From: Aquila chrysaetos chrysaetos
Taxonomy: Eukaryota > Chordata > Aves > Accipitriformes > Accipitridae
Assembly: GCF_900496995.4 (NCBI RefSeq)
Contig: NC_044006.1
Location: forward strand, 44,043,620 to 44,107,619
Direction of reading: 5' to 3'
DNA: 64,000 nucleotides
Notes under the pieces: model-generated
What the model was told of the DNA's origin: nothing
Databases searched by the model: none
The model's input: only the letters and a program-made list of their open reading frames with translations
Shown here: piece by piece, positions 51,085-64,000 of the stretch
Layout: the number at the start of each line of letters is the position of its first letter
Position numbering within the stretch: the stretch's first letter is position 1
Program-made: the position numbers and the translations under genes

Positions 51085-52310
51085 CTGCCTCTTGCTCCAA
51101 GGAACAGAGAATCTCTGATGAGTATTTTTCCAACCTCTTCTTAGAAAGCTAAATGGTGGAGATTATACCACATCTTTAGGTGACCTATTTCTGTCCATAG
51201 CTATCCTTAGCGTTAGAAGTTTTTCTTGCCTTAGCCTAAACCTTTCCTGCTGCATCTGAAGTCAGTTAGGTTTTGTCCTGTCCTTAGTGTCATGAAGAAC
51301 AGTCAATGGGATCCCTACTTATGAGAACCTTCTACATATTAGAAGGTTGTTATCATATCACCTCCGCACCTGCCATCAGCCTTTTTTTTTTTAGAGCAGA
51401 TATATCCTTTCCCTTTTTCAATCATTCTCCATCTTTTAAACCTCCTTTTTTTTTTTAAACTTCTTTTTGTACTATCCTATTAAACTACACCAAACTAAGA
51501 CTTCTGAGAGGTGTGTTAAGAAAAACAATTACTAACCCTGTCTTGCATATGACACATCTATTAAAATGTCCCAGGATGACTTTTTCTACTTTTGCATCAG
51601 CATCATATTGTTGACTCATATTCAATATGTGGTTTACTGTAACACCCAGGTCTCTTTTTACAGTGCTGTTACTATTCTCCGTTTTGTATTTATGCATTTG
51701 ATTTTTTCTTGCCTCAATATAGTACTTGGTACTTGTGTTTATTGAGTTTCATCTTATTGATTACAGACCACTTCTCCCATTTATCAAAGTCATTTTGAAT
51801 TCTAATCCTTCAGCTCCCTTGCAGCCCCTTCTGCTTTGGCATGATCCAAGTGTGCCCTCTGTTCCATCAAGCAAGTAATGAATGAAAATGTTGCATTGTA
51901 TCAGATCTTGGCTAGACCCCAGCAGAATTCTATATTCTATATCCTTTTTGTCTGAAAACACAATATAGATAAGTCTTGGAGCATTTTCTGCAAGCAATTG
52001 TGCGCCTACTGTGTAGCAATTTAGTCCAGAACAAAATATTTCTGTACACTGTCTATGAGAATGTCATGTAAGATAGCGCCTGCAGATTCCCTAAAGCTGA
52101 TACATATAACTTCTACTGCCTCTTCCACTGCAGGCCAGATACTCTGTTAAAGACAGAAAATACATCAGTTTAACAAACTTTTGTTTGCAAAAAATCTTTG
52201 CTGGCTGTTTCTTTTTCAATGACCCTCCAGGTGCTTTTAATGTGGCTGTTTAATAATTTATTATTGTTCTTGATGTTGAAATTATGTTGACTGCTGATTC
52301 CTCCTTTCCT
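51085..52310 (-). mobile_element. ancient CR1/L3-like LINE relic
   Basis: The plus strand follows the reverse complement of old amniote CR1 elements. Recognisable blocks include ATCATATCACCTCCGCACCT, CCCAGGTCTCTTTTTACAG, the TTATTGAGTTTCATCTTATTG segment and ATGAGAATGTCATGTAAGAT. A minus-strand frame at 51485-51697 keeps KRDLGVTVNHILNMSQQ, matching the KDLGV...NMSQQ block of CR1 ORF2. Divergence is much higher than in the other CR1 copies of the window, with many indels and stops, so this insertion is old. Confidence 0.8.
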
Positions 52311-55300
52311 TCTGAAGATAATAATACATTCTCCTCTATACAGACTCACCTGTCTTTCATGAACTGTTGAAGATAGTGATGGCAATGAAGTATTATGAAG
52401 GTTTTGATTCTAGAGCCACTCCACAGAAAATTTCTGAGGTAGATATTTAGATAATGACCGAACGTAGAAATGGTGACTTTGTGCTTAAAATGAATATTTG
52501 ACTCTTGGTTTAAGAAGAGGTAATTTAGGTAAACATTGTTAAAGACAAAATTTACAAGACAGAAAAGAATAAAGAATAACTTATCGGAAGGAAAATTGTA
52601 TGGCCAGTGTATTAGTATTCTTTGTAACTTTAACAGACTTTTCCTTCTAAATATTGCCAAAGGTTATTATAAGAAGCTATTTAAATAGTTATTAATATTC
52701 TTTACCAAAAATACATTATCATAAAGTGCTGGTTGCCAAATTTCTTACTTGAAATTTGACTGGCAATAAGTCAGTGGGCAAAAGGAGTTAAAAATGTGAA
52801 CAAAATGTTAGGATACAAGTAGTGAGATATAGAAATACTGAAATACACGCTATTTACACATGACCAGCCCTTTTTGTCCCCTTACCCCTCAATTTTCTCA
52901 CTCTTGTTCCTCCCCAAATCACTTAAACCTCTCCCTTTTCCTTCCTTTGGTTCCTCCCCTAAACATCCCGTAGTAAATCCCATACAATCCCAGACTGCTT
53001 TTCTCCTGCATCCCATGATGTATCCCTCCCCTGGGCAGCAACCCCCTTGGTCTGAAAGGTGATCCAGAGAGCTGCTTACTTGCAGCACCTCATCATGATG
53101 GGTTTTTCACCTGGACACTGGGGCTGAGGCTCTGCTGGGACAGCCCAGGGAGGGGCCTGGGCACGGTGTTCGTTCCTCGGTAGTCCTTGGTTCAGGTTCC
53201 TGCCTGCCACTCTGCGACCCTGTGCTCCTCTGGGCTTGTGGAGGTGGGCCTTCAGTGGGCTGATGGCCCCTGCGATGGGCCTGAGGGTAGCCTGGCAGGG
53301 TATTATTTGGGTTCCCCCTCCTGCCACTGTCTCTCTGAGCATCTTTGTGGGTGTATAGGTGAGCTTTATCACACAGAGGTGAGCTTTATCACACAACCGA
53401 GCACAGAATAGCTCTTCTGCCACAGATGGGACTCCAAAAAAAACCCCCACCCAACCAGTTGGAACATTTCAAATGTAACTGATTTTTGTTAGAGAAATTT
53501 AAAGCTCTCTTGAAAGCACCCATTTGCTGTTGGCCTTGTAAGCAAAGCTTTCTCCATTCGATGTTATGGGTTGTAGAAGGTCCAATGATTACCTGAATCT
53601 GTTCCTTCATCTGTTTTAAGGAAAAAAAAGTCAACAAACCAGTGAAGAAAATGTGTCATTTTACATTGGTAATATTTCATTTTGGTATTTTTTAACCTTG
53701 TTTTTGAGTTGAATTATGACGGAAATGTAAAAAGTTATTTCTGTTTTCTAAAGAACTTCATGCAGATTGCCAAGATTCACCTACAAAGTGTTAAAAGTCA
53801 CATTCTAAATCATAACAAAAGTCTTCTCTTTTCATCAAGTTTTAGTTATTATGTGAGAGAAAAGAGGAAATTGCTTTTGGATACTCCTTGGAATTATGTG
53901 ATACTATAAGAAGCTGTTGCTAAGAAATAGGAGAGTTCAGGATTTTCTGCTTGGCAAAACAATGTGGCCGTGAACGGCTCTCCATCTGACTTAGCAGAGC
54001 ACCTTAATTTATAGCTGTATGTTTAAATTTTTATTTTAGAGCACAGGCACAGTTGCCTGACATCAAAGGCAGCTTTCCTAGGCTGCAAATTTATTGTGCT
54101 GTCTTGGTAGCTGCATGTCGCAACAAGCAGCTCACAGAAGTGGACAGAACCAATTTGATACCATGTGGCCCATTCATGTTAGTCTTCAGATGAGGAACAA
54201 CTAAAGAGTTTTAATGTCAGAGTTGTATCCCCTGTAACGGTAGATAACAACTCTGAACTAGCTAGATGCATCAATAGCCTTCTGCTACTCTCTAAGCTGA
54301 ACAGGAAACCTAATTCATCTCATGTGGTTTCCTGCTGAAATACATATTTGCAATGACAGATGTATGAGCACTGCAAAATTCAGTTACTAGATAGTGAAAG
54401 ATATCTTTTGTATTTTGGTATTTTTTTCTACAATGAAACATTAAACTTGCCAAACAAGTGACTAAGCTCAACATAAAATATAATATGGAAATCGTTTCTC
54501 TCTTTACCTACTTGAAAAATAATTATGAAAAGATAAATAAGAGAAAAATATATAAGCTTTCTGTTTTAATGAGTATATTTTATATATTAAAAAATGGAAG
54601 ATATTTTCACTGGAGTGAAGTCTGCCCTGAAGCTTCACAAGCGCACCTCACGGCTTGGGAGCAATCACTGCTCTGCTGCCTAGATGAGATGACTGAAGAG
54701 TGTGCACGGTGAGCCAAACTCTGGGTGCCATTAAGTCTCTCGCTGTGGGAATGTATGCATTCAGTCACTGGGGAGAGGTAAGGGCAGAAAACAGCTGGGC
54801 AGTGGCTTCTGTAATCACACAGTGGTGGAGATGGAAGATTTGGCTCTGAGTGGCTAAACTATTTTGTCAGTTTGACAACAAAATAGACCCTAGGTAGAAT
54901 TCCCTGGTCCCCATCTCTATGCTGACACTACCTATTTTTCCTGTTTCGAATAGAGAGTGAGAAGGGGAATGACAGGGATAACCAAAGTCAAACCTGGCAC
55001 CTTCTGTTTCATGTGACCAGCACAGGTTTTCTGCAAAGTTCCTGCAAAGCCTCTGTAAAGCTGAGATGGCCAGCTATGAACACAACGAAGCAGGAAGCAT
55101 CTCTAGAAGCAGAAAACTGGCACACTGAAGTTTATGCCAGTTTGATCCCTTCTGCTATCCTGTATCGGAGGACATATTTGGGATTTCTTAGTTTGAACTC
55201 TTATTTAAAAATTATTCTTCTTTTGCCAGAGTTTATAATCTCCCATTGTTAGTAACAGAGACTTCAGAAACATTTAACATTTATGCTTTCTCTCAGTTTG

Positions 55301-58069
55301 CTTGTTCTTGACAATACTCCTCTCATAGTCAGGAAAGTCATGGTCTTGCAAATCACAGTGATCTATACCAATCTCACTGGTCATTGCAGCACTAGTCGTT
55401 AGCAACTGCAGTGCTACATTAAGAACAGCCTAAAGTCTTCTGGGTTCAGCATTTAGTTTTATGTGCTGATTCACAGCCACATACTTACCTGCACTGGGTT
55501 CATATTCAGCCGTGTGGTTTCACAAATATCTTTAGCCAATTTGAGAAGGCGCTCTTCCAAAAAGATCGATTCTCTTTCTCACCCTGGTGTGTGTCACCAT
55601 TGACTCCCTTGTCGTAGTACTGGCGCTTGTGTGGCCATGCAGTGACTCAGAGAAGCTCGCTTAACCCAGCTGGAAAAAACAATCACGAAAAAGGTATTTT
55701 CTCAGCTAGGTCAGCAAGCTGTTTCAGCTGCCTGTGCTGACGAAGCAGCACAGCCCCAACATAAAGGGAAGGTGAGAAGACGTGGCCAGGCAGAGACTGG
55801 AATTGCACCTTTCAGCAGCAGTGGAGGTCAGCTACAAGAGATGGGAAACCACTCCTTCACCGTGGGGTTAGCAGAATACCTCTGCACCAATTTTGCTTGC
55901 TACCATGAGGTCTTTTCTTCTCTCCCTTCTTCATAATAGGCTCAGCCATGCTGTGTGACTGTACTTGTAGCATTAACTGAAAAGAGACGCATGTTGCATT
56001 TGAACCCTTGAGCTGCCTTTGCTGGCAGCGTGAGCCATGCGAGTACCTTATGGCTGTTACTTCAGCTCAGGTTTCAAGCCCAAACTCCACATTTATCCAC
56101 ACTGGTTTTCACTTCAACTTGTATATAAAGACAAGTCGACTGATGTGCTAGGAGGGGAAATGCAAGTAGGAAATGTAGACTGGAGAAATTAGTCTGACCT
56201 TCATAGGCCACACGGGGCAGAGTTAGCTTAAGTTATACATAATAAAGAATTAAGCCCAGAAGGAGGGATGCCTCACAAGGACTCTGCATGAGACATGGTA
56301 TACCAGCAGCATCAGGAAAAAATGATAGCCTCACAGGGATTTTAAAGGCTATAATTTGGATATCATAGAATGTGTGGATGAACCTACAAATAAATAATAG
56401 GGATGAAACAATTACCGTTACTTCTCAAAACATATTTGAAAGTTGATCCTCTGTCTACCATGTTGCTGATACAGATATTTACAAGGAGAGGATAATGCTG
56501 CTTTAACTAATACAAGACAGTAACATTCCCTGGAGAGCTACTATGGCATGTGAGAATAGCTGGTCCAGTACGCTCTTTGGCCTTGCTCCCAGCCATTTCT
56601 CTTATGCCAGAAGCTGAACAGAGTGATCAGGCACTGCTATTCCACTGGTTTTACAAGTCTCAAGGTATTCTGTAATTTGTAGAAGCTCCTTGGCTGGACA
56701 TTTCATATTGCTTAAGAACTTTAGGTCTAGAGTCTGTCAGCTTTTTTGTTATTTTTTATTACATACACTTCATTATTTGTTTTCAAGAAAAAACAGTTCT
56801 TGATCAACTCAGTGCTTCCCAGGCACACACACAAGTTAAGGACCATCATGGCTATATCTTGGTATTTGGCTTCTGGGGAGAGGATACTTGTGCCGTTAGC
56901 TGTGCCAGCAGTTTGGGGAGAACCTGTCAAGGTTGCTGTTAGCTCAAGTGTCTGGTCTTCTAGTTCACCAGAAGAAGACCCCAAAATCTGAGGAATGTGC
57001 CTGGAACATGACTCATCAGCAGATACCGAACACACTCCAGAAAAGAACCACCAGAACTGTCACTTCAGCATGAACAAATCTGCCCTGCCTTCTGATCTTT
57101 TTAGTCTATATTTACTATTAGTGAAGGAACACAATAACGACAAGAGTCAGCAGTGAGTGAAAGTGATCCCACTGGCCAAGAAAGCCCTGTTCCCCAGCCC
57201 CTTACTCCTGCTCTTCCTCATCCACGTGTTCCTGTCCCCTCAAGCCCCCCTCCTTCCTCGTTCCAGCTCTGACAGCAGGCAGGCTTTGCTGTAAGTTGAT
57301 CTAACTCACTGCTGGGTTGCTGGGTTTGATTTCTGCTGTTTTAGCAACTGAAACTGGCTCTCAGAAGTAGCTCATTAGCTCTGGAGCTGGCACGCTGTAA
57401 ACAGCAGGGGTGAGTGGTTAGCGCTGGGGCAGAAAGGAAGGGTGGGAAGGGCAGGGAACAGTGTGTGCATCAGCTGTGGTGGGGTGTTAATTCAGCTTAC
57501 TAGAGCTGTGAAACAATCCCTCAAAGCTAAACAGTCTGTCTTGCAAGCAAAGGCAGTGAAAATACCTATCAGTAAGATTCTATAAACTGTGGTTAACAGT
57601 GTTGCTACAATTACTAAATGTAGGCAAAAACTGGAAGGTAATGTTGTTCAAGTCTTCATTCGCTGCAGATATACCACTGATAATAGAGTAATACACAGTT
57701 GAAACAAAATTGGAACACTGAGGAAAGCTTAAGCTATTTATAGTATTTAATAATTAATTTAATAGTAAAAAGTGCACTGATTGTAGTATTCATTTTCCTA
57801 TTTAATTTAATTATTACTTCTATTTCTTAATTAATGGTGCAATAGCTTACTTTTGGATAGCACCTTTTTTGCCTAATTCCCATTTTGCATCAGAATTTAA
57901 TCAAGGTCTTTCTGTTGTTCACAAAAAATAGATACATACCTACATACATACTTTCTAAACAATTACTTGAGACTCTACACGTTGTAATCTATCAGATCCC
58001 TGCAAGAATCATAAAGGGACTCTTACGCCTAAATGCTTGTTCCAGGATGTGTGACACACCTCTAATTTT
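52311..58069. other. gene-poor stretch, no gene recognised
   Basis: Mixed AT-rich DNA with a GC-richer patch at about 53050-53350. It contains the 20-base tandem duplication at 53357-53395. No splice-supported coding exon, RNA gene or clear repeat family was seen. Confidence 0.4.
53357..53395. repeat. 20-base exact tandem duplication
   Basis: AGGTGAGCTTTATCACACAG at 53357-53376 is followed immediately by a second copy at 53377-53395 that matches over its first 19 bases. Confidence 0.95.
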
Positions 58070-58310
58070 TGACCTTCTTACGCTCACAACACTCTGGTAA
58101 AATTGGGAACTTTTATTACCCTCAGTACAGCTGGGATATCAAAGCACAGACATGTTAAAGTCTGTATTAAAAAAAAAATGTTTAAGTGCATGGATCCCAC
58201 TAGCTGACTTGCCTAAGGTGGTAAGAAAAGCCTTTGTGGAACAGGCGCTGGACTTAAACCTGCCAAATCCAAGAGGATCTTCTTTACTACTAGACTTTGT
58301 TGTCTCATGA
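58070..58310 (+). mobile_element. MIR-like core-SINE relic
   Basis: The order of blocks fits a degraded MIR-type SINE: CTCACAACACTCTGGTAAA, a TTATTACCCTCAGTACAG segment in the place of the 'CCCATTTTACAG' block, GCTGACTTGCCTAAGGTGG, then GGACTTAAACCTG and CTACTAGACTTTG, corresponding to 'GATTCGAACCCAGG' and 'CCACTA'. Many substitutions and a short A-rich insertion are present. The family call rests on my memory of the consensus. Confidence 0.5.
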
Positions 58311-61039
58311 AGATTGCAACAAAGAGTTCATTTAAAGCTGGGTGTAGAGTACTTTGCTGAGTGTGGAGAAAGATTTTCATGTAAGGGGAGTTTTGGATAT
58401 AGGTCACGGGAGGGCAGAAAGGATATAAAATACCTGCTGATGTATATGATGCCTTTTATGTCTAAGGAAAATGAAAGCCATAAAGTTTTGAAAAAAATAA
58501 TATCCATGGCATTCAAAACCAAGCTTAAATTAAGGAATACTGGGTTATGCTGAAGCTCCGAGGGATTGAAGTCAAGAGAGTGGAGGCATTCCTCTGGAAA
58601 CAAAAAAAGAGAGACTCCATAGATTAACTTAGCATTGCTTTAGAACAAGTTGTTGTTGTTGTTACTCAGAAAGCCAGTGTGGTGACAGCCTATGCACCTA
58701 TTTGGAATGTATAGCATGAACAACAACAACAAAAAAGAATCAGTTTTAAGGTTAAGTCTAAACTGTTAAAAAATAGGATGCTGTTATCTTTGTGTTATGG
58801 GCTTTATTTGCTATATTAATGTGAAAATACTTCTCAGTGTTTCAAATAATTTATGAATATAATCATGGCTCTAAATTTTGTAGCTTTATTTTATATGAAA
58901 TCAATTTGGTGGAGATATTTAGAGGGGGTTTGCATGCATTTTTTATGGCTAAGAAAGGAAATTTAAAATGGAAGTACATAAAGTGTGGAGCTTTTCCCTG
59001 ACGTGAAAGGAATTCTTGATGGGACTTCTAATTTCCTATGCTGGCTGTAGGAGACTAGCCTAAAGGAACAAAAAAGTTGAATTCCTAACAGGTGACATAC
59101 AAAAAATGTAGTAGATAGAATATGCTTTATTCTGACATGCCTTGTTCTGGGAGTTTTAAATATCACTGGTAACAGAATAGGACTTTGGAGCTGTGCATGA
59201 TCTTCCCGAGGCCTATCTGTGGTGTGCAGATACACGCAGGGATATGTTGACATACCCTCCTGAGAATGGTCCTAAGTTTGACCTCAGGGTCCACTCTCAG
59301 GATGCTGAGAAGTGCTGTCCATTGGTAGCCCACAGAAGTCATCAGGCTTTGCGTGAACCAGCTTCATGCACAGCAAGGTAGAAAAAGGTCTACGAAGACC
59401 GCCCACTTAACGCCTGTTGGAAGCCACTTTCAGACTGGTATATAGGTGGTTGCCCTGTGGATCATCAAAATCATGTAATCACTTCCTACAATTTTTATCT
59501 AAGCATTAATGTTATTAAAGCTGGACAAAACAGACAACACACACTAGTCTTACTCTACAGAATACAGCTTTAGCTCAATAAATCTCACTATATTTTCATA
59601 ATGTAATAATTGGCTTTTTATTTTGTTTTGAATTTTATTAATAAAATTTTATTAATAAAACTGGTTTTATGAAATGTAGAATGTATAGAAAATCAGTATT
59701 TAAGTGTTGTTATTTTACCAATCCTATGGGTAATGTATTCTCTATTCAAAATATTTTGGTTTTATTTGGTGCTATAATAATAAATTATTCTTTTCAAGAT
59801 GTTCAGAGTATTTGATTTAATAAGTGAAAGCTAGATTTAAATGCCAGAATTTCAGACATATAGCATCAGGTAGCCTTGAAGCAAGAAAAAATATTAAATA
59901 CATGAAACTTGTCAGAAAGCACCAATACATTAAAAAAAAAAGAAAAACATGTGCTGAACATATGCAGTGGGGTTTTTTGTTCTCATACTTGTCCAGGCTA
60001 ATACCGTTCCAGCAATTTTACAAAGACAATCTGTTTTCACTGTATTTCATCTTTCTTCCTTCTCATCAGTATTATTCCTGGCAATACTCGCACAAGTAAA
60101 CAGTGACACATTTGAAAAAAACAGAGGATTAATATTTCCAGGGTGTGTTTCCATAAGCCTCTGGGCTTTTCTGACATCTCACTGCCTCCTGAGAAGGGGA
60201 GGGATTGCTCCTCCTGCTCTCAGAGGGCCTCCTTCTGTAATCACGGGCAGTGACCACACAGTCCTTTCTCCTCTTCTTGCTCTAATACACGTCAGTCCCC
60301 TCCCCGAGCCAACGAACCCAGAATATGCTCCTTTTTTTTTTTTTCCTGGGCTTGTGTGCTAGGTTACTGAGCTGCACAGGGTCACAGAGAGGTCTCCGGT
60401 GATACTTCCGTGGTGGGGCCAGGTGCTGGAGAACATAGAGGAGGAGAAAGACAAGGAGGCGTTTTCCCTTTCCAGTGGAGAGGAGTGGTTTCATCAGCTC
60501 ACCCTGTTTAATGTAACTTCACCCTCCAAGTAGGTTTAGTGAAAAAAGAAAGGGCTTTTTTTGCTAAGTCAGTTAGGGTGAAGACAGAGAGGGAGGGGAG
60601 CTGCTGGTGGTAGTAGTTCTCTGCGATTCTGTCAGTGTACACACTATCAGTGCCAGCTCTTCATAGCAGCCTAACAAAGTTCTGAGGACTAAGCAAGTCC
60701 TGTCCCGGCAGTCTCACTACCTGCTGAGGGTATGGTTCAAGGCACAGCGAGCACCTACCAGACTGTACCTCTAGTCTCTGGATATTACATAGCTGGTGTT
60801 CAGAGCAACTGGGAAAGTGAAATTACAAGAAAGCAGAACTATTTTTCAGTTCTCTAGCTTCTATTCCACGTGGGCTGACCTGGCTTGTTCCTTCCACCAA
60901 GCATGCTAGAAACTGCAGCTCCTCCATCTCCTCACGAGCTAACCTCTCATCGCCACCCAGGGTAAAGGCCTGTGTGGCTGCAGGCAGAGATAAGGGTCAG
61001 GTACAGGTCAGTAAAGGCAAGAAAACAAGCTAATGCAGA
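58311..61039. other. gene-poor stretch, no gene recognised
   Basis: AT-rich DNA. It has a (GTT)5 run at about 58651-58665 and an (AAC)4 run at about 58721-58733, a 14-base tandem repeat at 59632-59659 (ATTTTATTAATAAA twice) and a T-run near 60331-60345. No exons were supported. Confidence 0.4.
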
Positions 61040-61195
61040 GCCAAAGGCTTCTTAGAGAGGTGGTAGATGCCCCAAGCCTGTCAGTGTTTAAGGGGCATTT
61101 GGTCAATGCCCTTAATAACATGTTTTAACTTTTGGTCAGCCCTGAAGTGATCAGGCAGTTGGACTAGATGATCATTGTAGGTTCCTTCTAACTGA
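61040..61195 (+). mobile_element. CR1 LINE 3'-end fragment
   Basis: Recognisable CR1 3' sequence: GAGAGGTGGTAGATGCCCCA, AGCCTGTCAGTGTTTAAGGG, CAATGCCCTTAATAACATG, GGTCAGCCCTGAAGTGATCA and GGACTAGATGATCATTGTAG. It lacks a clear ATTCTATG tail, ending at TTCTAACTGAA. Confidence 0.9.
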
Positions 61196-64000
61196 ACAAA
61201 GAAACAGAAAATAAATAAAACAAAGGATTCGTTTAGAGTGGCTGATCATCCAAGGCATGTCGGGCTGACTGGGGACACTCTGCACAACGGGCTGTGTAAA
61301 GGGGACCTGCTCAGGTCAGCCCGCTGGCCCCTTCCAGCTAACTCCCCTGCCGACTTCAGAGAAGGTACAAGGGGCTGGGTTTATAAATAGACAGCTCTTT
61401 CAGATCCCAAAAGATTAATTTTGCACTAATGAAGTACTGTTAAAAAAATGGGCAGTTTTCTCTTTTAAAGGAAAGTAACAAGTAACAGTGATTTAAAAGG
61501 ATATGAAAGCTATCAAGAAGTGCAAGTTGCAATGCAATGTCACTTGTGGCTGTCAGACACCTTAAATATGTGTGATTAGGCTTGAAGGGGAAAAATAACA
61601 AGTGTGGCTTCTTAAATTAAAAAAGCCAATGGCTTTTATTTTCAGCATTGAAAAGATAGGATCCAGCACTTTGGCATTTAACAAGATTTATTCTTCTGTG
61701 TGCCTCGTTGAAAGGAAGAGCGAATGAAGAGGGAATGATGAGCTCAGAACCCAGATCCTTCTGTTAGCTTACTGAAGTGGAAAAAAGAAGAACAGTTATT
61801 ATGAAGAAAAGGTAAGTTGCAAATATATCAGATTGCAAACAACACAAAAGATGATTTTCTAATGACAGATAGCAAAGCCAACTTACCCATGTTTTCTGGA
61901 AACGTTATGTTTTCATTTTATGAGACAGATGCTTCCAGGCAATATCATAAACAATTTCAGTTACTTCTTCGATGGCTATAAAACCAACATCTAATCATAG
62001 AAATATTGACCTAACCACATTGAAAAAACACAAGCCCCAATTCCTTGAGCTGCAGTCAGATTGCACTATTTGGATAAGGCAAATATGAAGATTTTTTACT
62101 TAAAGTAATTCTTAATGTTGTAATTTTGTTAGTGCTTCCCTGCTTTACTCAAGCTAGCACATACTCTCCAAAGTAGCCTAGGCTTAGACTAGTCCCCAGT
62201 TCTGATCATGGCCCAGATATTGGGATAGGCTCTGGTTCGCCACATAAGTAAAGAACTAGTCAGAGTCAGTAGGAGTGTACAGCTTTCTTATGGCTTCCTC
62301 TTGGAACCTGTCTATACTGACCAGGTCAAATGCAAAGCAGCAACAGAAGTCACAGTCATTTGGAGTAACAGTAAGCTTGAGTGGGGAGATGGAGGTGGCA
62401 GAAGCTGAAGGACGAGGAAGTGATCAGGAGAGAGTGAGGCACAGAAGGGCTGTGGTGACATGGCCCTGTGAAACTCCCACTCATGCAAACTCCCCACAGG
62501 ACTCTTAGTAACCACATTCTGCCCTTAGGCTCTCCAGCTTGCCTTCAGCAAGGTGGTCTATTCAGCCTTTCCTTAGCCACAGCTCTGTATTTGTTACCAC
62601 TGTAAGGAAAAGAAACCTAAACCTACTGCTTTAAGTACCCAGAACGAGGACAGACACCCCCTTGGGAGGATGTGCCCTAACATTTCCATCTATTTCAGAG
62701 TGAAAACAGGTATCTCCTGCAGGAACTTCCAGGCAGATGAGGAAAAGAGATTGAAGACAAGTGAACAATGGATTATTCTCCTTTAACCGTGTGGTAGCAT
62801 AGAAATATCAGAAACTATTTGGAATTTCCATGGTCACAGGCACCGTGTGGCCACAGATGAAAATAACTCCTTTCCAACCAAATTTTGCAGCAACATTGTC
62901 TCAGCTGAAAAAGGAGCTAATAACCTGATGGCAAAACAGGAATCATTTGGTCTGCATAAATATATCATTTTAGCATGGGTGCATCGTCACAAACAGACAA
63001 TGTATATATGAAAGATGACAGATAACACTACTGCAAACATTTGTTGCCTCTGCAGAAGCCATCTTGTCATTTTCTGTATTTTCCATGTGTGTCAGCAGCA
63101 CAAACATTGCAAGAGTTTTGTTCTAAAATTATTAGTTATTGTTATTAAACATCTCAGTTTGCATGCTGTCTTACACTTGACAGTCCACCACAGGCACCTC
63201 TGCATAAACTTCACTAGGTTTTATCTCAATTTTTGTTATTTTTACTTCTCTCTGCAAAATAAATTTTACATTTATTCAGGTAAGAGAAAGATTGTTTTTT
63301 CTTTTTAAGGGGTGGAACAGTTGCCATCACTGTTTTCATCCAACTAGAGCAAACTTGGCTAATAAAAAATGTAAAGATGATGTTTTCTATCAACCTTGAG
63401 TCTTTAACTATCTTTACACAGCACAACTGTATATAAAGCCAATAGGTTTAGATACTTGGGCCTTTTATTGCTAGTATTTACTATGTGATAAATATTTGGG
63501 ATAAGATCCTGAGTAGCATGTGAAAAGGTAGATACACAAAGAGGTTGACTATATAGCTGTGATTGATTGATTGAACTTACAAAAGCTATTCAAACATACT
63601 TTAAAAAATTTTAGTAGCAATGGGATTAATTTCTATAGGAAGTTTGTAAGGAAATGAAACCTTTTTTGTCTTAAAATTGCTGCATGAGTGTTATCTGTTG
63701 TTTGACATCAAATCTGTGAGATACTTTATAAATTTCTAATGTCTTCTTCAAAGCGTTACCATCTTCTAGTAGCCTGGATCAAAGATTTTACATTTGACTG
63801 TAAAATTGGGAAAGGCAGTCACCAAAACTCATGTGCGTATCCTTTCCTTTGCTGAAAAATAATCTACTCAACTTGCTATTATGCCCTTTTGCTGACAAAC
63901 AGAATCACATTTGGAAGATAATTTACTTCAAAATAGAAGCATCGATCCATTACCTAAAATAGACCACATTTTTAGGTTCAGTCCTCCTCCACATTTTAAT
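61196..64000. other. gene-poor stretch at the right edge
   Basis: Mostly AT-rich, with only short open frames (under 100 codons), none with a family signature. I saw nothing further that I could support. Confidence 0.4.

Noticed and set aside
1..64000. tRNA, rRNA, CRISPR arrays, bacterial or phage systems
   Set aside because: Nothing consistent with these was seen; the window is ordinary vertebrate genic and intergenic DNA.

Overview
The window is vertebrate nuclear DNA, almost certainly from a bird. Coding exons are small and separated by long AT-rich introns with GT-AG boundaries. Two CpG islands stand out from the AT-rich background. The recognisable interspersed repeats are mainly CR1 LINEs in young and ancient forms, plus one solo LTR and a MIR-like SINE relic. 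There are no bacterial-style operons, CRISPR arrays or phage genes.

The main gene is SP4, a zinc-finger transcription factor of the Sp family, on the minus strand. I could rebuild all six coding exons: 42914-42920, 42142-42242, 40093-41650, 20497-20725, 20062-20261 and 18728-18975. Together they make 2343 coding bases, a 780-residue protein. Each junction has a GT donor and AG acceptor, and the phases join without a break. The SP4 promoter lies in a GC-box-rich CpG island at about 42.9-44.4 kb. Intron 3 (19.4 kb) holds three CR1 copies, one of them split by a nested solo LTR.

At the left edge (865-1065, minus strand) is a single exon resembling an early exon of DNAH11 (axonemal dynein heavy chain 11), the expected downstream neighbour of SP4 in vertebrates. 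Its two halves match DNAH11 in different frames. The junction carries what looks like a 4-bp tandem duplication, so the gene is either broken here or the sequence has an error. A second CpG island at about 7.26-7.76 kb has minus-strand splice donors and may be a promoter or first exon for this neighbour, but I could not find a DNAH11-like first coding exon.

The right third (44.4-64 kb), upstream of SP4, looks like gene-poor intergenic DNA. It has a possible second promoter at 44.15-44.36 kb, one exon-like minus-strand segment at 44710-44869, an ancient CR1 relic at 51.1-52.3 kb, a MIR-like relic near 58.1-58.3 kb and a young CR1 tail at 61.0-61.2 kb.

I found no new multi-gene system. The most unusual signals are the frameshifted DNAH11-like exon, a near-perfect palindrome with 34-bp arms in SP4 intron 1 beside a purine-rich tract, an overlapping upstream ORF on the SP4 start codon, and the LTR nested in a CR1.
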